Source: Vespa crabro (taxonomy: Eukaryota > Arthropoda > Insecta > Hymenoptera > Vespidae). From it: a stretch of DNA of 64,000 nucleotides. Positions within the stretch are counted from its first letter, which is position 1; each line of letters begins with the position of its first letter. The stretch spans positions 1,352,571 through 1,416,570 of the forward strand of contig NC_060964.1 in assembly GCF_910589235.1 (NCBI RefSeq), written 5' to 3'. The translations under genes and the position numbers were made by a program. The notes below the pieces were generated by a model. That model was not told the DNA's origin and made no database searches. It saw nothing but the letters and a program-made list of their open reading frames with translations. This document shows positions 1-13,027 of the stretch, one piece after another.

Positions 1-583
1 AATAGTAAAGAGTAATAGTAATGAAAAGAAAAGAAAAATCTTTACGGTTTGTTTCTATGTGCAGAACATTAGTGTATATATTCACATAAGACTTTTTGTA
101 ATTCAAGATCTTAAATCTTATAATAGTTTTATAGGTATTTCGGTTATCGTCCAAAAATATTTTGATAACCATGCAATTTTGAAGATATCTATTAAAATTA
201 ACATATTTCTCTTAGAAATGAAGATTTTTTTTTCTTTTATTTTATTGTAAAATGTACGTAATTTTACACGAAAGAGAGAAAAAAATTATTTTTCATACAA
301 AGAAAAAGTTTATAACTAATGGCAAAAAAGAAAATTTTTTCTTCTGTGTGAAAAAAAATTATAAATTGTACATACTTTTACAATAACATCTGAGATAAAT
401 CTGAATAAAATCCTATATATTTCTATTCCGTAAAAAATATGTTCCATTTATTATAAACATATTTTACAATAATAACATTGTCATTATATGCGTTTAAATA
501 ATAATTAAAAATTTTTCGAAAAACCTGCAAAGGATATAGTCCCTAAGATGGTAAAAAGAATTAATTTCATATATAAATTTTAC
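1..583 (-). other. Clic: Clic intron 3 (partial)
   Basis: AT-rich intron sequence following the GTAAAA donor at 583. No coding exon matching the expected short CLIC C-terminal tail is seen here, so that exon should lie off the left edge. The short open frames are low-complexity. Confidence 0.7.
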
Positions 584-906
584 CTGTTGTAGTTTATAAT
601 GATTTATGATGTCTTGATCGGCCGGACAACTTTGTAGAAATGCATCGAGCCTGTACATATGGTGCATGTATCTCCAAAGATGCACCAGACTTTCGGGAAT
701 TTCAAAATTCGCGAAGTATTTCCCAGCGACCCTGATGTGTTGAAGTCGTGGCATGAGTTCACAATCGAAACAGCACATCGTATCGCCCGTGAGAAAGCGC
801 GTACCCTTGCGACCCAAGTGTTCGTCGATCTTTCGTAAGTGTGCCATCAAAGAGGATGACTTCGGATCTTTATCCTTGTCTTTTGCATTGAGCAGTAGCA
901 ATTTCA

Positions 907-910
<4 letters not shown>
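584..910 (-). CDS. Clic: Clic coding exon 3
   Basis: 109 codons, phase 0, from KLKLLLLNAKDKDKD to NHYKLQQ, with donor CAACAG|GTAAAA. The acceptor AG directly abuts a pure TA tract of about 50 bp, so it has no adjacent polypyrimidine tract. The lysine/aspartate-rich KDKDKDPKSS segment is a species-variable loop before the GST-C helices. Confidence 0.94.
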
Positions 911-965
<55 letters not shown>

Positions 966-1519
966 GAGAGAGAAAAAAGAAAAACAAAAAATTAAAATTA
1001 TTGTATCACATGTATATCTATCCTTTATCATTTTAGCAGATTTATAAATATATTATTGTATATAAGAATAAAAATATGTACATAGGTATATAATTAAATA
1101 ACTATAGAGAAAAACTTACGCTAAACAAATTCTCTACTAAAGTGGCAACTTCTTTGTCCTGTACGAAAAGATTATGTCCACCGGGTATATTCTTCATGAT
1201 GTGTCGTTCGATCTTTTCGTTCTCCAATATGGCATCGCCATTGTCGATCAAAATAGGAGGTGGGGTCGCTTGGAAATTGGTACGAAAATCAGGTGGTGGT
1301 TTTTGCATATCGACGGTCGTCACTTTCAACGAGATCGTCTTTAACTCGGCGAGAAGGTACAAATCCATAAAGTACTCTTGACAGAAGAGACAAGCACCTT
1401 TTCGACGGCCATCGATCGTTGACGCCTGCGAACAGAACAATGTAATTGATATTAAATATATTTGACATATATCCATTTTACCTAATCGATTTATTAAGAA
1501 TTTTTGGCAGAATACCAAT

Positions 1520-1557
<38 letters not shown>

Positions 1558-3363
1558 TCTCTCTCAAAGAAAAGACTTCGGAAGATAAATTTCAAGGAAA
1601 TGATGGAGATCTGGACAAACGTAATAAAACTGGCGATTTGCCAGTTTTATCCTTTTGCAATATCGATTCTATTTTACGGTCCAACGATCGTCTTTAAATA
1701 CCGTAGCATCTGTGGCTTTACAAATAACCGTCATAATAACGTTTAAGAGATTGAAAAGGATAATGCGAGAACAAAAGAAAAAGAAAAAGAAAACTGAAAC
1801 GAAAAAATTGACCTCTCCGTTATAATTCCTTCCGTGTTACGATATCCTTCAATGTTTTTTACACCGAGGATTTATGTCAGCGTTACAATGATACTACATT
1901 TATTCTCCTCATATATGCGTTCCTACGTTGTGCTCCTTTTTTACTCGATGACGCATCGCCCATTCCTGTTCGTCGAAATTTTCGGGTTGCAGTAAGAGAA
2001 GTGTCAAGGTTTCCTTCGAATTATGCGATTCAATCCTTGCGAATGAAAAACTTGACATAAAACATTTGACCTTTCAACAACTTCAAAATAAAACGTTAAT
2101 CGAATAATAAAGATATAAAAAATTCCAATTCGTAAATAATCACTTTTAGTGATTAAAATAACATTCCCGTTATAAAACACAATTTGTAGGTTAAAAAACA
2201 TTATTCGAATAATAAAAAGATTTAGAAAAAAAAAAAAATAATTAAATAAATGAAAAAATACTTATTTATAGAATATCGTATTATTGAACATAATTTGAAA
2301 GTAAAATATTGATTTGAATAATAAAGATTTAAAAAAGAAAAAATTATGACATAGAAAATCATTTTTGTTGTCATCGTTTCTGTTATTGAATACATATACT
2401 TTATTTGAAGATAAAACATTAATCGAATAATAAATGATTACAAAATAAAAGAAAAAACAAAAAAAAAAGAAAAAAAGAAAGAAAAACAAAAAAATTCTGA
2501 GAAGAATTTTCATTTGTAGAAAATCACTTTTGTAGAATATTGCTTTTATACATTGATACAATTAATTAAATAATAATTAAATTGTATATAACGTGTACCT
2601 ATCACGTGTCCTTGGAAAAATATTTTGTAGGAATTTTATATGGTTGATTTGTGACAATGGATAAAAACCTCTCATCGTATGGTGAAAGAGATGCTTGTGA
2701 AGAAGAGAATGTCTTCTCGATACGGTAAGAGCAAAGTTTGCTATATCTACATACTACATGCACTCATACGTATATATGTTGAGCAATGACCTAATCTATT
2801 GTATATGTACACATGTACGCGCAATTATTCGAGAAAAACATATATTTTATCTTATATGTACGTTTAACGATAAGGAAAATCCATGAGACGAGTTTCATGT
2901 TACGACGTGCGTTTATATGAGTCATAGTAAACAAAATGAATACAAACGTATAAGGAAATCATATTCTCCTTCGTAAAAGCAAATTCAAAATTAAATGGAA
3001 ATTAATAATTTTATTTTTAATCCTGAAATACTCTAATTCATCAAAAAAGTAATTCTGTGCAATATTAATTCATTCACAACTAATAATAATAAGAAGAAAA
3101 AAAACGAAAAGGAAAGAAAATTGTCAAAATTTTAATACTTAGAGTGAGCAATAATACAATAAGACAGGATAATGACACGTAAGTTTAGATTTTAATAAAA
3201 AACGTAAATATATGTACAGTTATTTGATTTTTCAAATAATATTGAAAATAATCTTTTACTATATTGAAAGCGTGTGGAACTCTTCGGAGATATCTAAAGA
3301 AAAAAAAGAAGAAAAAAAAAACGATTCAAACAAAACAAAGAAACATTATATATATATAAAATA

Positions 3364-3400
<37 letters not shown>

Positions 3401-3659
3401 GAGAGAAATGAAAATATGAATCTACCGTTCGTTGAAATTTCTTTGATGGTATAACACATCACGTGCGAAGAACTTCGATCTCGGATAAAATGTCACGAAA
3501 GACATTTCTTCGGCATCTTCTATCTTCAAGGAGGCAGTGTGATCTATTGCCACGTTTATTTCTCGCCACCTCCTTTCTCTCTTATGAAAGCTTGGCTATT
3601 CGAGTGCCGGAAATTTCTTCGATTAGCGATAAGGTAAAACGATTGTATGCATGATATGC

Positions 3660-3699
<40 letters not shown>

Positions 3700-4801
3700 A
3701 TATATATATACATTTATGTATGTATACTATCATAAACCATTAAAATGTTAATTTAACTCTTTATAATGCGATATAACTTTGAAGTCACATAGTTAAATTC
3801 ATATATATATATGTATATCTATTCAAATATTCTAAATTTTATTTCATTTTATCACTATAAAATTATCTGTCGATTCGTATAGGAATTTTTAGTGTTCTTT
3901 TTTTTTTGAAGTCTAAGTTATACTTAATGTGGTATAATAATAATACTATATTTTAATATATACAAATGTATTTAAAGTATAACGTAATAAATTTTTATCT
4001 CGAAATATGGCGCTTTGAAGAAAAATTCTATAGAGAAGAGCTATCGGATTTAAGGATTAAAATATTATAGTATTTATCGTTTTAGTAAGAAGATTCAAGA
4101 TTATTTCAGAATCAACTTAGTTTATTTATTTTTTTCTTTTATTTTTTTGGAATACTTTTTATAATGGCAAAATATTCTATGTAGAAAAAAAAAACAAGTA
4201 ATTTTTGCCAGATATACTTTTTCTTTTCGAGGCCGAATAAAATCGAATTATAAAGGGTTAACAAGATCAACGATAAATATGAAATTAACGATGAAAATAA
4301 TCGTTTCTTTTATATTTTTGAATGTGAATTGACGAAAGAATATACATACGTCAGAATTATTAATTTCGTCGAATATGTTTTTGCCTTAAAATAGTGTTTC
4401 CTAAATTTTGTAAGAAATAATTTCTAAAAAGTCCCAAAATTACAGAACAACTTGGTTATTTCAATAAATTATATTATACATTTAATAATATATAAATACA
4501 TTTAATAATATATAAATGAAACGAGTAAATATAAGAGTTAAGAAAACAAAAAGAATATTGATTTACATATATTAATCAAATGAAAAACAAAACGCGTGGA
4601 AATAATAAAATAATATTAATTTTCATAATTTTTCATTGAACCACTTATTATTTTCTTTCAGCAAAGTATAGTTCGAGAAAAATTGTTTCATAATGTTACA
4701 TATATAAAATGTTATTGTATAAGATCAGACGTTAAATTTTAGTCATTAATGTTGATAACATTTATGAATTTACAACACACACACACACACATACACACAC
4801 A

Positions 4802-4833
<32 letters not shown>

Positions 4834-4967
4834 GTATGAGTAAAGAATAATTACAATTATACTGTAAAATATGTTAATATACATATACTGTATCAAAGAT
4901 CAAAATTCTATTTGTACTTTCTTTCTTTTAATGATTCACTAAAAAATTATAGAATATATTAAAATAT

Positions 4968-5016
<49 letters not shown>

Positions 5017-6392
5017 TGAAATCTTTTTGTCCGAATACCAAAGGAGAAAGAGTGAAAGGAGTTAAAATATGCTGTGATTCCTTCGCCAAAGATTCACGTA
5101 ATTTTTTTTTCTTTTCTTTTTTTTCCTCTTTTTTTTCGTTCACATACCATCCAACATTGAACACTCAAAGAAACACGAAACGGTTTCCGTTCGCACGATA
5201 TTCGAGTAGAACGGCAAATTTTCAACCAGAATCGTCTCGAAATAAAACGTTTAGAACGTAACTCGTGAGCATTTTTCGAAAGTATTTACGTATCTACTTA
5301 CGTATCTGTATATATAATATTACGTGTATACCAACATATATTCCTCAGCTTATAAACCGCGAAATGAATACCTGCTGCTTACGTATTACGACAAAACGAT
5401 TAAAATGATTGATTAATTAAAAATTTTCAAGAAATTGATATATTTTTCATATTTTATATCGGGAATTAGTGAGAATAATGAAACAATCGCGTTATCGTTT
5501 AAAATAATATACAACGACCATTATAATGCGGTAATTTCACCATAATCGGTACTTCAAAATTTTATATTATAAACATTTGGGCCGCTGTACCGTTACAAAC
5601 AAAACGTATTCGATCGTTCCACGGTAAAAGGATTGAGAAACACTGATGTATATGTTACAACGGATACATACATACATACGTCTATTTTATTCTTGAATCG
5701 TAATTTCAACGACCTGCCCCTGAAATTGAATAAATACGAAAACGAATAAAATGTTATATATATATAGATACGTACCTACAAACATACGTGCATACATACC
5801 TACATACATTTACGTATAAATTGCACGTATTAACTATTACGTACGCCATATATTTTTACGAAAAATTCCAAACGCGTAGTTTTTAATGAAATAACGAAAG
5901 AAGTGTTTCCGAAACACGCGGAAACGTGACGCCAAGAATAAAAAATGAAAGATAAAATAAAATAAAATAAAATAAAATAAAATAAAATAAAAATAAAATA
6001 AAAAAGGAAAAAGGAATTTAAGTAAGATATCTTCGACGAGAGATTGAAAAACAAAAGAAGAAAAAGAAAAAAAAAAGATATAAAAGGAAAAGAAAAGAAG
6101 AATCTCTCGTCGTTCGTGAGCGAAGGACGACTTCCTTATCCAACGTCAGGGTCTTTCGATCTATTTCTTCAACTCCTTATTACGATCTCACGAAGATGAT
6201 TCATCAACCTAAAGCATCTATGACTTCTGACTGGGCATGTTTTTTATGACCTTTAAAAAAGATTAACAAGTCTCTCTCTCTTATAAATTCATGCACTTAT
6301 ATTGTCTGCCTATGTCTTTTTATCTCTACCTTTCTTTTTCTTTCTGTTTTCTCTTTCTCTTCCCTTTTTTTCCTCAATAAATTTATTACTCT

Positions 6393-6448
<56 letters not shown>

Positions 6449-6953
6449 CCCATACAACCTCCATATAATATCGCTCGTATAACCGCAATGGAATACTGCA
6501 AAATAAAATGATAAGAGCCTTTGTTATTATGAACCAGTATATATATTACATACTGTGTCTCTTCTTTTACGTCATTTCTTTCATTAATGTTGTTGAAAAT
6601 ACATTTTACTCAATTACATCGTAATAATAATACAACATCTGTTATGTATACATGTGTACATGTGTAAGCCTCTACGTGTATTTATGCATAGTTCTACAAT
6701 GGAGTTAAATGAATTTACAATTGATAGCGTTCCCCCTTTATGCAAAGGTCGAATAAAAGTTCGTAAAAGTTCTTAAGTGCACTTTAATAATCGCCTTCGC
6801 GAACTGTCTACCATAGTGGGAGGGGGAGGAAGGAAAGGGGATTGGTAGGAAGGGAAATATAATGACTCCAAATTCCTATTAGGTCGCGTTTACTGACTCA
6901 ACGACGATAATAGTCGAGTACTGGAGGTGAATTGCCACATGGAATTAATCGGA

Positions 6954-7018
<65 letters not shown>

Positions 7019-7561
7019 ATCAGAGGAAGGAAAAGATAGATACAGACACATACACATACACCTGTGTGTATGTAAACGCATGCGCGCGGAATGTTTCATT
7101 CTAAAATATTCTTCTTACTTACAATGAGACTACAAATTTATAGGAATATTTCTAAACATTTATTAATATTCTTTTTAAAATTATTATCTCTTTTTTCTCT
7201 CTCTTTTTGATTCCTTCTAAATAAAACGATCCATTTTTTGAACGTCAAAGATATATCACATATGTTCGAATGATATCTTTGAAAAATAATTACTTTATTA
7301 AGAAAATAAATTAAAAAGAAAAATATAGAGATTTTATTTGATCTAAAATTTATGTTACCTTCCTTTCCAAAAAAAAAAAAGAGAGAGACTATAGACGACA
7401 TTTTGAAGATAAATGATTTAAATCAATATGTATCGTAAAAGTTTCATTACAATGAGAAAAAAACAATATATCAATTTATGAAACACCAAGTATATAGAGA
7501 AGATATCAAAAGAGAGAAAGGAAGAACCAAGCAAATGTATATATGTCCGTGCGTGTTGTAT

Positions 7562-7637
<76 letters not shown>

Positions 7638-8161
7638 TAGCAATCAAAAAGGGAGAAAAAGGGAGAAGAAGAGAGAAGATAGCAATCAGAAGAGAAGGGA
7701 AGAAAAAAAAAACAGGCAGGTTGTCGTTTACACGGCACACTGGAGAAAGACGGGCGAAGAAAGCGGAAGGCAAAGGAGTTCATCGTTTAACGGTAGAATC
7801 TCTCGAGGACTTCTTCGTTCGTTCGTGCGCGTTACGGTCTTCGCCGTTTCGTCGTATACAATTTGACACACTTTGTAGGATCGCCTCCGGATCGCAAGGT
7901 CAGCCGGTTAACGTTTAATCATTATCGAGAAGCAAGCTTCGCTTACGTTCTAACGTAAAGTACGTATATGGTATATACAATGTGTACTAAAAAACTAGTA
8001 ATTTATCTTTAAAGAGGAATGAAAGAGAATAAAAATATTCAAATAAAAAGTTCTCCTCTCGTTTTTTCTCTCCGATCATTGTTCATAATGTTATTTGATA
8101 ATTGTTTAACAATTAAGTCTACACACACACACACGCGTGCACACACACACACACGCGCGTG

Positions 8162-8198
<37 letters not shown>

Positions 8199-9784
8199 TT
8201 GTAAAAATTGTATATATTTAACTATTGTAAATAATTGTCAATAAATTTTAAAATAAATAATAAAATAAAAAGAAAATAAAAAATAAAAATGATTTGTTAT
8301 CGATCGATAATATATATATATATTTTCTTTTTTTATCTATCTATATATAAATTGTTTTATCATTTAGTGAACATTACACGCTTAATTATTAAATAAATTT
8401 ATTTTAAATATAAATAGTTTTAAGCGTCAATCAAATGTTTAGGCATTCAAATTTGTAAAAAAGAATTCTAAATTTAAGGTTAATCGAACTGGCTTGTGAA
8501 CAGTTTATATATAGTATATGTACGATACTGATGGGATTAAGACGATTTACTATCTTTAAACAAGGAAAATATTTGTAATCGCATGATGATATCATCGTAA
8601 AAGCTGTATGCATTTAATTATTATAAATAATTGACGATATTTAATAATAAAATTAATAAAATAAATAAAAAAATACAACTAATTTATTACCGATTGATGT
8701 ATATATACTTCTAATTTCTTATGAATATAATTATATTAAAAAAATTCAATTGTTGTATTTATAAATAAATACATTGTTGTTTAATGCTTATGCTAATTAG
8801 ATATAATAATATTATATTATTATTACTATATATTATAATATAACATTAATAAGTACATATAATAATATTATTTTATTGTTACATGCAATTAAACTATTAA
8901 TTATTATAAATATAGTAATAGTATTATTATTATATGTTTGCAATGTTGAATTACCATGAAGATTATATATATATTTTTTAACTTAGTATCTATCCGTTAG
9001 TTTTCAAAACTATTTTTTAATTATTAATATATTATGAAAAATTAGATATATATTGTAAAAATATCGAAATTTTGATTTGTCAATAACAATATACTAGTGC
9101 TTAAAAAAATCGCTCTAAATTGGCTTTATCGATTCTATCTATGTTAAATTCCGCTTGTTAGAATAAACCTCTCATCATTTTATCACTTTCTTATCTCTAT
9201 TATATTCAGATTTTTCATTAATACAGATATACCCATAGAAATAAAAATGTCAAATATCATTGTATAACTAATTGAATAGATGAAACATAAAATTAATGTT
9301 ACAATAATATAATGTTATGTTGGGAAAAAAATTGGGAAACTCCTTCCCCAGTCCATCCCTATAACGAAATTAGCTTAGTATAGTTTAATTATATTTCCAC
9401 GTTAAAAAAAAGTAGATACGAATTGGACTCTTTATAAGGTCTTAGTGGAATAATTAAAAATAGTGGAAAATATTAAAAAAAAGAAAAAGAAAAGGAAAAA
9501 AAGAAAAAAAAAAGAAAAGAAATGAGATAATAGACGAGTCCGATCAAGATCTGGTCCATATTGAATCTAATCGGCGAAAGTTTCGATCGCTTAGTTAGTT
9601 AATATATCTCGTATTTGTCCAGTTCTTGTTCCAGAACAGGACAACGCTTCCATTTAAAGCGACATTTCTTCGGAAAGCCGGTGAAAGAAAGCAATCTAAG
9701 AAGGAGAGAGTCTCTCGATCGGCTTTCATCCGATATCGCATTTACGAATCTTTAAAAGAAGAAGAAAAATTAAGAAGAAAAGAA

Positions 9785-9853
<69 letters not shown>

Positions 9854-9967
9854 TACGAGCCAATTTTACGCGCGATCGCACAAAAGAAAAAAAAGAAAAA
9901 AAAGAAAAAAAAATAAAAAAACGTACACAATACAAGACGGATAAAAGATGATAAGAAGAAAGAAAAA

Positions 9968-10008
<41 letters not shown>

Positions 10009-11110
10009 AGAGAATACAATATAATCGATATCATCTCGTACGAGGAACGTTATCTTCGCGTTAGGTATGATAAATCGGCTTTCGTTATCAAAACTGAGTT
10101 CTCCCGCCCTTTTTCTGTTTTTTCTTTCTTTTTTCTTCCTTCCTTTCGTACATTCGATACCCATCGCTATAGATTCTTTTAATCAGTCACGTTGGACTCT
10201 GAATCAAAAGGTTAATACATTTACACGTCATTGATACGTATCTTTTACTATTTCTTTTTTTTTGTTTCTTTTTTCGAGGACTTCAAAATAAAATGGCTGA
10301 AAAATCTTATTAATCAATGATTGATCACGATAATTGATTTTGTAAACCATCTATCTATGGATACACATCAAATTGTACTCTGTTATCTAATTCTAAGTAA
10401 CGTTTCGTTGATATTTCGTATTTTTTTTCTTTTCTTTTTTTTTTTTCCCAAGCTTTAAACGTAGACCCAGACGTCATTATTTCATATGGAAAATTACCAA
10501 CGTATGCAGAAGCTAGAGACGAACGAAAGAAATGTTTACCTACTTCTATATAGACAATACATATATATATATATATACATATATATATACACGTACATGC
10601 ATATATACATACATTCATAGATCGTAAAAGGTACAGTGACACTCGTGTTCTTTCGTGGCATTCACGAAATCGAGTTATCGTGTTACTTACGTTTATTTAA
10701 TACAGAATACCGATCGTAGTATTAACATAAGTGGAAAACCCGCGAGCTCCAGAGTAGCCAAGTGAAATGCCGCTTGTGTTACATAAACATATAAATAACT
10801 CGATAACTCGCTCATGCTCGCAAAATATTCTGTACACGTACGCACACAGACAGTAACATACACACACATATAGAAAAAGAGAGAGGGAGAGAGAGAGAGA
10901 CACACACACGCGCTAAGGTACATATATCTAATGAGAGATACGTTAATCATTTTTTTTTCTTTTTCCCGTTCTAGTCTTTGCACCCTTCTCCTCGTTCTAC
11001 CTTACTTACAAATTTATTCCATGAAAATTTTGGCAAATGATATAAATAATATAAGTAAACAATATTCAAAAATATATAAATAAGTGGATTTTAAAAATGA
11101 TTTCTTTGAC

Positions 11111-11148
<38 letters not shown>

Positions 11149-12285
11149 TGCACATGACACTTAAATGAATGTGTTATAATCAATCAAAAATGTTGATTAC
11201 GTTGATATCATTTTTTTTAATTTTTTTTTGGGTGGCCTAAAATCCTCGAAGAAAAAAAAGAGAGAATCTATACTTTATCTCTTAGATTTTATCAATTTGA
11301 TAAACAATTTATTCGTCAATTCCCGATTATCTCTTATCGTTGAACGATGATCATCTTCGTACGCCGACACTTTTTATTACCTAAAATACGTATTACGTTC
11401 GTTTTGAAAAAAAATCACGATGTCGGTAAACACCATTTAGGTCAATCAAGGCCTACTAACCCAGTCAGTCGATTTTGATTTCATGATTTTTATCCTATCG
11501 TATAAGAAAAAGAAAAAATATGATTATCTATTAGAAATAATCATTCGAAACATTCTACGAATAAATAGATAACGTAATATCTATCGAAATACATCTGGTT
11601 CTCTTATTACACGGGGAATTTTTTTATTTTTTCCAACAAGTTTAACTCGCACATTTTACTTACTTTTACTGTGACTGACTGCGGAAAAATTTAGAATATG
11701 TTGCACGATGAATCATACTAACACATTGTATATCAAATTGTATTTTTTTTAATATATTTTTCTTTATTTTTTATTTCTTTTTTTGTTAAATAAAACATTT
11801 TCACTAAATGGATTTCTCTATTTTAAATTGCTTTATTGAATAATTTGTATCGGTCATTAATATAAGTTTTATATACCATTCGTAAATGAATTTTTCCATT
11901 TATATACCATTCGTAAACGACCTTTTTCTTTTTTACGCGATTTTTTTTTTCCACAGAGTGATACGAACTATAGAACATCGAAGTCGATGAGAAACAAAGG
12001 GGAACATGTTCTCATTTCACGTAAATATTGCTTTCTTCCTATGAGTGCTCATTAATATGAGAACGAATTGAGAACTATGTTTCTCCAAATGGTTTACTCG
12101 TGCAATACATATATATATATATATATATATATAACAATTTATAATACAACGAATGTGTACAAGTGTTCTATAGAAATAGAATAATAACGTTAGTTATAGA
12201 TAGAAGAACAATTTAAACTTTTCGTACTGGTGCCAAATCTATTGGTACACATTATTATTGATCGTACATGGTATGTGTATGTATG

Positions 12286-12320
<35 letters not shown>

Positions 12321-12945
12321 CATATATATGTGTTCGTGTGTATACGTGTGCGCGCGCGCGTGATTGCATACGTGTGTGTATTTCTCCGACATTACTTGCA
12401 ATCCAAACAAAGATGACTCTCGGAAAAATTCATTGAATCGTATAAACGAGGTCCGTCTCACGGAACTAGAAAGTAAAGGAAAAAATAATTGAAAGGGGAT
12501 AATGAAAATTCGCACTGGAAATTAACATGGCATACGCGCCATGCATTGAGTTAATAAATGCACATAAAGGAGAGAGCAAAGATCGCACATTTAAAATGAA
12601 TTCGAAAAGTTCAATGAAGCATCAGTACGGTTTTCTTCGCTACGTCGCTCTCATCTATATATATATATATATACACACGATAAAAAAAATTTATTTGCAT
12701 TTTAATACATTCTGCAACATATAAAAATCGTGAGATAAAGCGCAAAAAGATTTGTTATCTTTATATTTCAATCATACTATATTTTTCATTTATTCATTTA
12801 ATTTTTCGTTTTTTCCATACAGAGACAATCTCTTAAAAAGTGTACACGCACGCGCACACAAGTATACAAAAAAATCTCTTGCATAATAATATTAATAATA
12901 ATAAAAATAATAATAACAATAACAATAATAGTAATAATAATAATG

Positions 12946-13027
<82 letters not shown>

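Noticed and set aside
7418..7918. Open frames of 100-146 residues on both strands rich in Leu/Ser or Glu/Arg
   Set aside because: They are driven by the (GA)n array; no ATG context, splicing or domain evidence.
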